Assembly (NCBI RefSeq): GCF_051860505.1
Contig: NZ_JBHYDX010000016.1
Location: 1-64,000 of the forward strand
Source of the DNA: Pannonibacter sp051860505
GTDB taxonomy: Bacteria > Pseudomonadota > Alphaproteobacteria > Rhizobiales > Stappiaceae
DNA length: 64,000 bases
Reading direction: 5' to 3'
Shown: one piece after another, positions 16,613 to 23,781 of the stretch
How the letters are laid out: each line of letters begins with the position of its first letter
Position numbering within the stretch: position 1 is the first letter of the stretch
The notes under the pieces: generated by a model
Told to the model about the DNA's origin: nothing
The model's input: the letters and a program-made list of their open reading frames with translations, nothing else
Databases searched by the model: none
Made by a program: the position numbers and the translations under genes

Positions 16613-16647
16613 CATGCCGCAACGGGCAAGACCATCAGGACTTCGCT

Positions 16648-16851
16648 TCAGTCCTCCAGCTTGCGAGCCTCGTCGGCCAGCATGATCGGAATGCCATCGC
16701 GGATCGGATAGGCCAGCTTGGCAACGCGGGACACAAGCTCCTGCCGCGCAGCATCATATTCAAGCGTCGTCTTGGTCACCGGGCAAACCAGCAGTTCCAG
16801 CATCTTGCGGTCAATCCTGCGGTCGCCGGGGCGCGGAGTGTCGTCGGTCAT
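16648..16851 (-). CDS. Trm112 family protein
   Basis: A protein of 67 residues with MLELLVCPVTKTTLEYDAARQELVSRVAKLAYPIRDGIPIMLADEAR, the complete Trm112 (YcaR) motif. In eukaryotes and archaea Trm112 activates several methyltransferases, and bacterial members may act similarly. Only one Cys (about C23) remains of the zinc-binding set, which is common in bacteria. It follows the LON-domain gene by 18 bp in the same direction, an arrangement frequent in Rhizobiales. Confidence 0.9.
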   Translation of the reverse strand: MTDDTPRPGDRRIDRKMLELLVCPVTKTTLEYDAARQELVSRVAKLAYPIRDGIPIMLADEARKLED

Positions 16852-16869
16852 CGTCGTTTCCTTGATGCG

Positions 16870-17547
16870 TTATTGCAGCGTCGAGCCGCCGTCATTGCCT
16901 GCCGCGCGTGCAAGGTCAATCTCCGTGATGGCGACCAGCGTCTCGGCGCGTGTCTTCAGGTCTGCAGCTTCCAGCATTGCCTGCTTTTCTGCTGCGCCAT
17001 AGGGGCTCATCATGCACAGGGCATTGACGAGCACCTCTGTCTCGGCATTGTCGACACTGTCCCAATCAGCGTCCATGCCATGGGCGTCGAGATAGGCGCG
17101 GAACGCCTTCAGCAGTCCGGCGCGATCGACCTCGGCTTCGCCCGCGCCTTGCATCAGGTCACCGGCGTAAGGGGTGAAGTCCACTGCAGCCTGACGGAAC
17201 GGCGTGATGGTGTCGAGTTCTGACGTGACACTGAACCGGGCAACGCCCTGGAGCGAGATCAGATAGCGCCCGTCGCCGCTTTCCTGGAAGCTGGTAATCC
17301 GGCCGGCACAGCCAACACGCGCGAGGGCCGGTTTTCTTGCATCATCTGGCTGACCGATAGCGGGCTGGATCATCCCGATCAACCGCTGCCCGGCGAGCGC
17401 TGCATCCACCATGGCAAGATAGCGCGGCTCGAAAATATTCAGCGGAAGCTGGGTGCGCGGCAGCAGAAGGGCTCCCGTCAGCGGAAACACCGGCAGGGTC
17501 GCCGGAAGATCGTCGATGGTACGGTAGAGCGCATTCCCGGCCTGCAT
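16870..17547 (-). CDS. LON substrate-binding domain protein
   Basis: A protein of 225 residues consisting of only the N-terminal domain of Lon protease: LPATLPVFPLTGALLLPRTQLPLNIFEPRYLAMVDAAL at the start and AETLVAITEIDLARA near the end. There is no AAA+ or protease part, so it is not a peptidase itself. Such stand-alone domains are suggested to bind proteins or to help protein quality control. ATG 17547 starts the homology, and a longer frame to 17733 is not homologous. It lies between a thioredoxin-TPR gene (62 bp upstream) and Trm112, a conserved trio whose shared task is unknown. Confidence 0.88.
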   Translation of the reverse strand: MQAGNALYRTIDDLPATLPVFPLTGALLLPRTQLPLNIFEPRYLAMVDAALAGQRLIGMIQPAIGQPDDARKPALARVGCAGRITSFQESGDGRYLISLQGVARFSVTSELDTITPFRQAAVDFTPYAGDLMQGAGEAEVDRAGLLKAFRAYLDAHGMDADWDSVDNAETEVLVNALCMMSPYGAAEKQAMLEAADLKTRAETLVAITEIDLARAAGNDGGSTLQ

Positions 17548-17608
17548 GATCTGGTCCTTGCTTGAAGTGCCTGCGAGCCGGCCGTTCCGACCCGCAGACC
17601 TTATACGC

Positions 17609-18583
17609 TCAGGAAAACAGAACGGACGACAGTTTGCGCCGGCCATAGTTGGTCGCCGGATCTTTCGCGCCCCAGGCCTCGAAGAACTGCAGCAACTGCT
17701 TGCGCGCGCCATCCTCGTTCCAGTCGCGGCCACGGCGGACGATTTCGATCAGATGATCGACAGCGCCCTGATGATCCTCGCGGGCGGCAAGGCCGAGGGC
17801 GAGATCGAACCGGGCCTGGTGGTCGGTCGGGTCGGCGGCGATGCGAGCCTCCAGTTCGGCGAGATCTCCAAGGGACTCGGCCTGTTCGGCAAGCGCAAGC
17901 GCGGCCTGGGCGGCGGTGTAGTGGGCATCCTTGCGGCCGGCTTCCGGAACCATGTCGAGCGCCTGGCGGGCGCGGACAAGATCACCAGCGCCAAGATAGC
18001 AGCGGGCGAGACCGGCGAGGGCGCGGACATTCTCCGGGTCGATCTGCAGCGCCGCCCCGAACATCTGGGCTGCCTGGCCATAGTCCTTGGCCTCCAGCAG
18101 GGCGTCGCCCTCCACCAGAAGGTCATCCGCCCCGCCCGCCGGCACCGCGCCGCCGAGCCGCTCGATGAAAGCCTTGATCTGACTTTCGGGCTGCGCGCCC
18201 ATGAAGCCGTCGACCGGTTGTCCGTTCTTGAAGGCGATGACGGCCGGAATGGACTGGATGCCGAGCTGGCCGGCCACTTCCGGATGGTCGTCGATGTTCA
18301 TCTTGGCCAGCTTGACGGCGCCCTTGGCGGCTTTGACGGCACCTTCAATCACCGGGGTCAGCTGACGGCAAGGTCCGCACCAGGGCGCCCAGAAATCGAC
18401 CAGGACCGGCTGGTGCCGCGAGGCTTCCAGCACGTCCCGGGCGAAGGTTGCGGTGGTCACGTCCTTGATCAGGTCATCGCCGCCGGCCGGTGCCGGATTG
18501 GCTGCCGGCTTTGCGCCGCCGCCGAAACTGCCGCCGAATCCGCCGCCAACCTGGCCGCCCATGGAATAGCTACCCGTGCTCAT
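17609..18583 (-). CDS. Thioredoxin-TPR protein, CnoX/YbbN-like co-chaperone
   Basis: A protein of 324 residues. A Gly-rich N-terminal tail (GGQVGGGFGGSFGGG) is followed by a thioredoxin domain with WAPWCGPC (the CGPC at about 69-72) and the cis-Pro region SIPAVIAFKNG. Four helical-hairpin (TPR-like) units follow, for example GDALLEAKDYGQAAQMFGAALQIDPENVRALAGLARCYL. This is the CnoX/YbbN architecture, a chaperedoxin that protects proteins from oxidation and hands them to GroEL or DnaK. The intact CGPC implies redox activity. Start 18583 follows AGGAC, and further ATGs lie at 18625 and 18562. It heads the LON/Trm112 group. Confidence 0.88.
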   Translation of the reverse strand: MSTGSYSMGGQVGGGFGGSFGGGAKPAANPAPAGGDDLIKDVTTATFARDVLEASRHQPVLVDFWAPWCGPCRQLTPVIEGAVKAAKGAVKLAKMNIDDHPEVAGQLGIQSIPAVIAFKNGQPVDGFMGAQPESQIKAFIERLGGAVPAGGADDLLVEGDALLEAKDYGQAAQMFGAALQIDPENVRALAGLARCYLGAGDLVRARQALDMVPEAGRKDAHYTAAQAALALAEQAESLGDLAELEARIAADPTDHQARFDLALGLAAREDHQGAVDHLIEIVRRGRDWNEDGARKQLLQFFEAWGAKDPATNYGRRKLSSVLFS

Positions 18584-18701
18584 GTGTCCTGGCCCCTTGA
18601 AGTGCCGGCCGTTCGACACGGCCACAATGCCTTTGCCGCAGGTGGCGCCATTCGCCCCTGCCGCGATTTGTCGTCCATAACATGGACGTTGAGCACGCGA
18701 A

Positions 18702-19220
18702 TTACAAACCCTGCGCTTTTGCCTCTTCCGTCACCGCAATCACCAGCGGCGCGTGGCCGCAGCCCCTGGCAAAGGTCATCAGCCCGTCCCGCGAGATCGT
18801 GGTGGTGGCGTCATTGGACAGCGGATGAAAATTCAGCACATCGTGCTGCATCATCGCCGCGTCAAACACCACCGTCAGCTCCTGTCCGGTGTCGTTGATC
18901 AGGCCGAAGGGCGTAACCGAACCCGGAACGACGCCGAGATACTGCATCATCTGCTCCGGCGAGCCGAAGGAGACGCGGCCTGATCCGCCGATCAGATTGT
19001 GCACCTGTTTCAGGTCGACTGTCGCATCGTGCAGCACGACGATCAGGAACAGCTTGCCCTTCTTGTCTTTCACGAAAAGGTTGCGGGTATGGGCGCCGGG
19101 GATCATTGCATGGATATCCGCGCCTTCCGCGACGGTGAACACCGGGCGATGGTCGACGGTCGTGGTCCGGATGCCGAGCCTGTCGAAAAAAGCCATCAGA
19201 TCGTCGCGGGTTGCCGGCAT
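18702..19220 (-). CDS. Prolyl-tRNA editing protein (YbaK/ProXp-like)
   Basis: A protein of 172 residues, the usual length of free-standing INS/YbaK domains. MPATRDDLMAFFDRLGIRTTTVDHRPVFTVAEG is the opening of the ProX (PrdX) type, and HTRNLFVKDKKGKLFLIVVL contains the conserved Lys thought to act in deacylation. VTPFGLINDTG and NFHPLSNDATTTIS complete the family signature. These enzymes hydrolyse mischarged Ala-tRNA(Pro) in the cytoplasm. It is monocistronic here. The exact substrate among the subfamilies is inferred. Confidence 0.88.
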   Translation of the reverse strand: MPATRDDLMAFFDRLGIRTTTVDHRPVFTVAEGADIHAMIPGAHTRNLFVKDKKGKLFLIVVLHDATVDLKQVHNLIGGSGRVSFGSPEQMMQYLGVVPGSVTPFGLINDTGQELTVVFDAAMMQHDVLNFHPLSNDATTTISRDGLMTFARGCGHAPLVIAVTEEAKAQGL

Positions 19221-19440
19221 TCAGGGTCTCCAGAACAGGGCCGGGCTTCTCCGGCGCGGTAAGGCTCGCGATGTTCTAGCCGAAGCAGCTCGCAAGGCTC
19301 AAGGCGGGTCGCGACGCCAAAGCGCACACAAACGGCCTGGAACAGAGTGCATCTGCGGTCATCCGGACAGGCCGGCAAGTCTCTGTCCACAGCTCGTCCA
19401 CAGGGGCGGCGAAGCACTGAAAATGCCGCAAAAAACCCTG

Positions 19441-19469
19441 TTGCAATCTGAACCGGCTTGGTTCATATA
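19441..19469 (+). promoter_or_regulatory. Candidate promoter of the tRNA-Gly pair
   Basis: TTGCAA (19441-19446), a 17-bp spacer and CATATA (19464-19469) stand 43 bp before the first tRNA-Gly. The 293-bp gap before the tRNA holds no convincing gene. Confidence 0.5.
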
Positions 19470-19512
19470 CACCCCACCTCGACGGCGGGCAGCAATGCCG
19501 GTGCCGGAAAAT

Positions 19513-19587
19513 GCGGGTGTAGCTCAGGGGTAGAGCACAACCTTGCCAAGGTTGGGGTCGAGGGTTCAAATCCCTTCGCCCGCTCCA
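19513..19587 (+). tRNA. tRNA-Gly (GCC), copy 1
   Basis: A 75-nt cloverleaf: acceptor GCGGGTG/CGCCCGC, D arm GCTC/GAGC, anticodon stem CAACC/GGTTG with loop TTGCCAA (anticodon GCC), T arm GAGGG/CCCTT, encoded CCA. It is identical to copy 2. Confidence 0.97.
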
Positions 19588-19676
19588 TTCTCTCTCGATA
19601 GCTGATCATGGATCAGGCCTTCGGTTGAGCGGGATGGTATTGAGGTTGCTGCCGGTTACCCACCGACAGTCAGGAT

Positions 19677-19751
19677 GCGGGTGTAGCTCAGGGGTAGAGC
19701 ACAACCTTGCCAAGGTTGGGGTCGAGGGTTCAAATCCCTTCGCCCGCTCCA
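19677..19751 (+). tRNA. tRNA-Gly (GCC), copy 2
   Basis: Identical in all 75 positions to copy 1, 89 bp downstream in the same direction. The few flanking bases on each side are also nearly shared, which points to tandem duplication. A strong terminator follows at 19778. Confidence 0.97.
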
Positions 19752-19777
19752 TTTTCTCTCAGGCGCGAGAGTGCAAC

Positions 19778-19807
19778 AAAGCCGCCGTAAGGCGGCTTTT
19801 TGTTTTT
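19778..19807 (+). terminator. Rho-independent terminator after the tRNA-Gly genes
   Basis: AAAGCCGCC (19778-19786), loop GTAA and GGCGGCTTT (19791-19799) form a 9-bp stem followed by a T-rich run to 19807. It may also serve the convergent gene at 19825. Confidence 0.85.
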
Positions 19808-19824
19808 CCGCCGCGGTCGGGCGA

Positions 19825-20442
19825 TCACGCCAGTCGCCAGCGGCCGCGCCAGACGAGCCAGGTCTCGACAGCCACGAGATTGACCAGCCAACTGCCCCAC
19901 GCCGTGACAGTGTAGGTCTCCAGTGGTGTTTGGCCTGCAATCATCAGCGGGATCATCATCAGGCGCAATGTGACGGCTGCAAAGGTCAGCGCCGCTGAGC
20001 GCAGCATCCAGATCTGATGCTCAGCGAAACGCCCTTGCAGCGCGCGGACAAGGCCCATGCCGGTCGCGCCGATCCAGATAAGGGCGAGCGTGAAGAAGCC
20101 GGCGCCCGTCCAGGCCGACCCCTGGTAACCCGGCAGCATGGCCAGGGAGCTGATAGCGGCCAGTAAAATCGACAGGACATAGAGGCGGCCGGCCCAGCGG
20201 TGCAGACCGGGCCGGCGGCGCGAGCCTTTCCAGAACTGAAACGGCACCAGCGCCAGGGCCAGTGGGCCGAACACGAGATGGGCAAACAGGGGGAGGCTGT
20301 AACCTTCCGTGTAGTGCACCAGATGCGCCATGACCTGTTCGAAGGGCGCGACCAGCCCGCGCCAGGACGCCACGGCGACCAACAGGCAGGAGATGCTCAT
20401 GGCAACGAACCACGGATTGCGTGCTTGCGGCAGTCCAGACAT
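19825..20442 (-). CDS. DUF2306 family membrane protein
   Basis: A protein of 205 residues with about six hydrophobic helices and the DUF2306 landmarks HLVFGPLALALVPFQFWKGSRRRPGLHRWAGRLYVLSILL and GRFAEHQIWMLRSAALTFAAVTLRLMMIP. Conserved His residues (in LHRW and EHQ) suggest a metal or haem-linked role, but the function is unknown. ATG 20442 follows AAGGAG. The gene is divergent from tetR, and a TetR operator-like palindrome (20452-20466) overlaps its ribosome-binding region, so it is a likely target of that regulator. Confidence 0.82.
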   Translation of the reverse strand: MSGLPQARNPWFVAMSISCLLVAVASWRGLVAPFEQVMAHLVHYTEGYSLPLFAHLVFGPLALALVPFQFWKGSRRRPGLHRWAGRLYVLSILLAAISSLAMLPGYQGSAWTGAGFFTLALIWIGATGMGLVRALQGRFAEHQIWMLRSAALTFAAVTLRLMMIPLMIAGQTPLETYTVTAWGSWLVNLVAVETWLVWRGRWRLA

Positions 20443-20451
20443 GCCCTTCTC

Positions 20452-20466
20452 CTTGACAGTGTAAAG
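20452..20466. promoter_or_regulatory. Candidate TetR operator O1 (imperfect palindrome)
   Basis: CTTGACAGTGTAAAG differs from a perfect CTTGACA-N-TGTCAAG palindrome at one position. It overlaps the ribosome-binding region of the DUF2306 gene and matches O2 38 bp away. Confidence 0.6.
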
Positions 20467-20489
20467 TTGATACAGGTTTGAGGGCATTC

Positions 20490-20504
20490 CTTGACACTGT
20501 CAAG
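20490..20504. promoter_or_regulatory. Candidate TetR operator O2 (perfect palindrome)
   Basis: CTTGACACTGTCAAG has perfect 7-bp arms around one central base. The TTGACA inside it is also the likely -35 element of tetR, so regulator binding would block RNA polymerase directly. Confidence 0.65.
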
Positions 20505-20518
20505 ATCCCGAACATACT
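20491..20518 (+). promoter_or_regulatory. Candidate tetR promoter
   Basis: TTGACA (20491-20496), a 16-bp spacer and CATACT (20513-20518) end only 6 bp before the tetR ATG at 20525. Transcription would start at or near the A of the start codon, giving a leaderless mRNA. Confidence 0.5.
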
Positions 20519-20524
20519 CGGCAC

Positions 20525-21157
20525 ATGTCAAAAGCCCTGAAGCCTGCCGATTCCCTGTCCGGTCCGGTACGCCCGCACCATCATGGCAACCTGCGCGAGG
20601 CGCTGATTGCCGCCTCAATCCAGCTTCTTGATGCCGAGGGCCCGTCCGGTCTGACCTTGCGCAAGGCTGCAGCCAGGGCGGGCGTGTCGCATGCCGCGCC
20701 GGCACATCACTTTGCCGGCCTGCCGGATCTGCTGACCGCAGTCGCGACCGAGGCATTTGCCCTGTTTACCGAGGCCATGCGCGAGGCCCGCCAGGGCGCC
20801 GGCGACGATCCGATGGCGCGGCTGGAGGGTATTTGCCGCGGCTACATTCGCTTCGCCAACGACCATGCCGGCCTGTTTCACGTCATGTTTCTGACCGGTG
20901 ACGTCGACCGGTCCAATGCGACCTTCCTGTCGACGTCCGAAACGGCCTATGCCGAACTCCGGCTTGCCTGCCTGCCCTTCTCACGGCAGGCGCCCGAGCC
21001 GGACCAGCAACTCGAGATCGCAGTCTGGTCGCTGGTGCATGGCTTTGCGGTGCTCGGATTTGGCGCATGCGATCCGAAAGGATTCACGCCAACACCCCGT
21101 CCGGATTTCAACGGCCTTTTGCGCCGGCTGGTGCTGCAATCGGCGGCGGCGGATTGA
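20525..21157 (+). CDS. TetR family transcriptional regulator (WHG-type C-terminus)
   Basis: A protein of 210 residues. The N-terminal helix-turn-helix reads NLREALIAASIQLLDAEGPSGLTLRKAAARAGVSHAAPAHHFAGLPDLLTAVATE, a full TetR DNA-binding domain. The ligand domain contains YIRFANDHAGLFHVMF and VWSLVHGFAVL, the WHG-domain signature. It probably represses itself and the divergent DUF2306 gene through the CTTGACA-N-TGTCAAG operators between them. No good ribosome-binding site precedes the ATG, consistent with a leaderless transcript. The ligand is unknown. Confidence 0.92.
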   Translation: MSKALKPADSLSGPVRPHHHGNLREALIAASIQLLDAEGPSGLTLRKAAARAGVSHAAPAHHFAGLPDLLTAVATEAFALFTEAMREARQGAGDDPMARLEGICRGYIRFANDHAGLFHVMFLTGDVDRSNATFLSTSETAYAELRLACLPFSRQAPEPDQQLEIAVWSLVHGFAVLGFGACDPKGFTPTPRPDFNGLLRRLVLQSAAAD

Positions 21158-21251
21158 TCCTGCGCAAGGCTGCCCTGGATTTCTCGGCGTAGGCTTTTCG
21201 GGCGCGAAACTATCGCGCAGTCCTGTTCCATCCGGTTTGGAGGCTATCCCG

Positions 21252-21575
21252 ATGCGCTGGTTTGTTATCGTGCTGTGCCTTGCTGCTGCGGCCTTGATGC
21301 CTGCAGGACCGGTGCTATCAGCCCAGGGAAATGCGGGCGCTGGTGAGCGCCTGGCGCAGCAATGGTGCGCTGCCTGTCATGTCGTCTCGGAAAATCAGTC
21401 GAATGCGGCCACCATCGGGGTTCCGTCCTTCTTCGATATCGCCGCCAATCCGGACATGACGGAAGCCAAGATCGTGACATTTCTCGCCGATCCGCATCCG
21501 AAGATGCCGGACATGGGCCTTTCCAACCCGCAGATCCGGGATCTTGCGGCCTATATCGTTTCTCTCGGGCGCTAG
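21252..21575 (+). CDS. Exported class I cytochrome c
   Basis: A protein of 107 residues with a signal peptide (about 1-24, ending near VLSAQG), then one haem-binding CAACH (residues 39-43) and a likely axial Met in HPKMPDMGLS. The C-terminal helix reads QIRDLAAYIVSLGR, typical of small class I cytochromes c. It acts as a periplasmic electron carrier, and the redox partner is unknown. ATG 21252 follows GGAGG by 8 nt. It lies 94 bp behind tetR and may share or follow its transcript. Confidence 0.9.
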   Translation: MRWFVIVLCLAAAALMPAGPVLSAQGNAGAGERLAQQWCAACHVVSENQSNAATIGVPSFFDIAANPDMTEAKIVTFLADPHPKMPDMGLSNPQIRDLAAYIVSLGR

Positions 21576-21703
21576 GGTCAGGCGGATCATCGGCGTGGCC
21601 GATCAGCCACACCCTTGCGAAATTGACAATCCGGTAACCAGTCGGTTGCAATTGAAGGTATAAGCTACGGCGACGTTGTCTCCCCAGAATCGGACCCGAC
21701 AAG

Positions 21704-22492
21704 ATGCTCCCGTATCGCTCGATCGCACTCGGCTCCATTGCAGCCCTTATTCTTGCCGCATCGCCCGCGTTTGCGCAGGAAACCATGCCGATGCCCCAGA
21801 CCCAGTATGTGCTGGATATTGGCGCCGGTGTTCTGGTCCAGCCGCGCTATGACGGCTCCGATTCCTATCTCTTTTCCCCCATGCCAATTTTTGAGGTTGG
21901 CCGGTTCTATGTGCCCGGCCTTGGCCAGGTGGCGGACGGAAAGCAGCAGACGGGCGTCTTCTTCTTCCCATCCCTGAATTTCGTCGGCGAGCGCAAGCCG
22001 TCGGATGACAAGGACCTGCGCGGCACCCGCAAGATCAACTGGGCTTTCGAAGCAGGCCTCGGGGCTGGCTTCCAGGGTGAGAATTTCCGTGTCTTTGCCG
22101 AGGTGCGCCAGGGCTTCAACGGCCACAAGGGGCAGGTCGGCCAGATCGGAGCTGACCTGATCACCCGTCCGATGGACCGGCTGGAATGGAGCATCGGTCC
22201 GCGCGTCGGCTTTGCCTCGTCCAAATACATGGACACCTATTTCAGCGTCTCAGCGGCAGAGTCGGCCGCAAGTGGCCTGTCCCAGTTCAAGGCGAGCGGC
22301 GGCTTCAAGAGCGTCGGTGTCGAGACGCGCTTCAGCTACGACCTCAACGACAAGGTCAAGCTGCATCTTCAAGGTGGATATGACCGGCTCATCGGCGATG
22401 CGGGAAAGAGCCCGCTCGTGAAAAAGGGCGACCGGAACCAGTTCAACATCGGCACTGGCGTGACCTACCGCTTCTCGTTCGACGTCTTCTGA
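21704..22492 (+). CDS. MipA/OmpV family outer-membrane protein
   Basis: A protein of 262 residues with a signal peptide (about 1-24, ending PAFAQE) and alternating beta strands typical of the MipA/OmpV barrel: VLDIGAGVLVQPRYDGSDSYLFSPMPIFEVGRF at the start, GPRVGFASSKYMDTYFSVS in the middle and FNIGTGVTYRFSFDVF at the end. The final Phe fits recognition by the BAM complex. MipA of E. coli is a scaffold for murein synthesis proteins, while other members act as porins or adhesins. A clear terminator follows at 22520. Confidence 0.9.
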   Translation: MLPYRSIALGSIAALILAASPAFAQETMPMPQTQYVLDIGAGVLVQPRYDGSDSYLFSPMPIFEVGRFYVPGLGQVADGKQQTGVFFFPSLNFVGERKPSDDKDLRGTRKINWAFEAGLGAGFQGENFRVFAEVRQGFNGHKGQVGQIGADLITRPMDRLEWSIGPRVGFASSKYMDTYFSVSAAESAASGLSQFKASGGFKSVGVETRFSYDLNDKVKLHLQGGYDRLIGDAGKSPLVKKGDRNQFNIGTGVTYRFSFDVF

Positions 22493-22519
22493 GACGTCAC
22501 GCCAGGGATATGTTGCTGA

Positions 22520-22545
22520 GGCCGGGCCAGGCGCCCGGCCTTTTT
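22520..22545 (+). terminator. Rho-independent terminator after the mipA-like gene
   Basis: GGCCGGGC (22520-22527) and GCCCGGCC (22533-22540) form a perfect 8-bp stem with a 5-nt loop, followed by five T. Confidence 0.85.
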
Positions 22546-22548
22546 CAT

Positions 22549-23409
22549 TCAGGTGCAAGGCTCCAGGGTTATGCCCTTGGGCAGCCGGGTTGCCGCGTCG
22601 CCGCAGGCATTGATGATGCGGTCCTGCGAGAGGCCACGGACCGTGCTGAGATCGGCGCCGGGCAGGCGGGTGTTGCGCAGCAGGGCATCAGTCAGGTTGG
22701 CATTGCCAAAGTCGGCGCCGGACATGTCCGCGCTGCTCAGGCGAACACCGCTCAGATCCGCGCCGCGAAACGACGTGCCCCTGGCAATGAGCCGGTCGAG
22801 GTCGGCCTGCATCAGGCGCGCGTCCGAGAAATCCGCGCCGCTGACGTCGGCCCGCTCGAGGTCGACGCCATCCATCTTGGCGTTGCTGAAGTTTGCCCCC
22901 ATGGCGCCAGCCCGGATCAGGGAGGCGTTGCGCAGGTCCGAGGCGGTGAAATCAGCGCCCTCCAGCCGGGCCTCGTTGAGATCGGCGTCCCTCAGGTCCG
23001 CGTTGCCGAACCGCGCGCGGGTCAGGTTTGCCTTCTCCATGTCGACGCCGCGCATCGAGGCGCCGGTCAGATCGGCCTCCACAAGCGTGGCGCGTTCCAG
23101 TTCGGTCCGACGCAGGTCAGCGCGCGACAACTGCGCACCGGAGAGATCCGCCTCTTTCAGGTCAGCTTCCCGCAGATTTGTGCCCTTCAGATCGAAACCC
23201 GCCAGTTGTAGTCCGCGCAGGGTCGTCAGCCGCAGGTCGCAGGACGGGCAGCCCTGGTTGCGCATCAGGTCAGCAACCGGATCCTGCGCCTGTGCTGCGC
23301 CGGTCCCAAGGCCGATCAGCAGCAGCGCGGCCCAGGCGCTCCCTTTGACAAGCTCCGGAAACACTGAGGTGCCGGTGACAATTGGTAGGGAGGGGCGATC
23401 CGCTGTCAT
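22549..23409 (-). CDS. Exported pentapeptide-repeat protein
   Basis: A protein of 286 residues. A signal sequence or anchor spans about 25-42 (AWAALLLIGLGTGAAQAQ), and a Cys pair lies in NQGCPSCDL. From about residue 63 to 255 there are some 35-40 tandem A(D/N)LXX units (for example ADLKEADLSGAQLSRADLRR), which form a right-handed quadrilateral beta helix. Some such proteins mimic DNA and block gyrase, but an exported one more likely works in the periplasm. The C-terminus returns to non-repeat sequence with another Cys pair (INACGDAATRLPKGITLEPC). AAGGAG precedes the ATG. Confidence 0.85.
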   Translation of the reverse strand: MTADRPSLPIVTGTSVFPELVKGSAWAALLLIGLGTGAAQAQDPVADLMRNQGCPSCDLRLTTLRGLQLAGFDLKGTNLREADLKEADLSGAQLSRADLRRTELERATLVEADLTGASMRGVDMEKANLTRARFGNADLRDADLNEARLEGADFTASDLRNASLIRAGAMGANFSNAKMDGVDLERADVSGADFSDARLMQADLDRLIARGTSFRGADLSGVRLSSADMSGADFGNANLTDALLRNTRLPGADLSTVRGLSQDRIINACGDAATRLPKGITLEPCT

Positions 23410-23781
23410 GGGAAGTCTCCTTGTGCTGATCGATATCTAGACCTTTGCCGGACGACTGCAAGGCGCAATCGGACGCGGGCGGCATCGAAGGTCTGAACTG
23501 GCAACAAGGAGAGGAAAAGCGGCACGGAAGAAAGTGGCGGGGTCGCAGATGCCACTTTCTTCCGTCCAAAAGCGCTGACGACGCACAACCTGACAATCAG
23601 CATCCTCAAATTAGATCAAATGTATTGCTAAATGGTTTTCGTGCCGTTTTGTCGAGCAAACAAATTGTTCTTTATGAATTAATGTATTCATAAAGTATAT
23701 TAACAAGGCTGCAGCGAGTTGCATTGCAATCTGCAAATGCCGGGTTAATGGGTGTTAACCGGGCTATTTTCACATGACGCA
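23410..23781. other. 372-bp intergenic region with an AT-rich block
   Basis: There is no convincing gene here. It holds a perfect 15-bp inverted repeat (23524-23565) and, from about 23600 to 23770, a stretch far richer in A+T than its surroundings. It separates the patatin 3' end from the pentapeptide gene start and probably contains that gene's promoter. Confidence 0.6.
23524..23565. repeat. Perfect 15-bp inverted repeat with 12-nt loop
   Basis: ACGGAAGAAAGTGGC (23524-23538) pairs with GCCACTTTCTTCCGT (23551-23565). On the minus strand a short T-rich run follows after about 5 nt, so it may terminate transcripts from the patatin gene. Otherwise it is an operator or a processed RNA hairpin. 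Confidence 0.6.

Noticed and set aside
23445..23693. 82-codon open frame on the plus strand in the gap near the patatin gene
   Set aside because: It has no ribosome-binding site, crosses the 15-bp hairpin and has no recognisable sequence.
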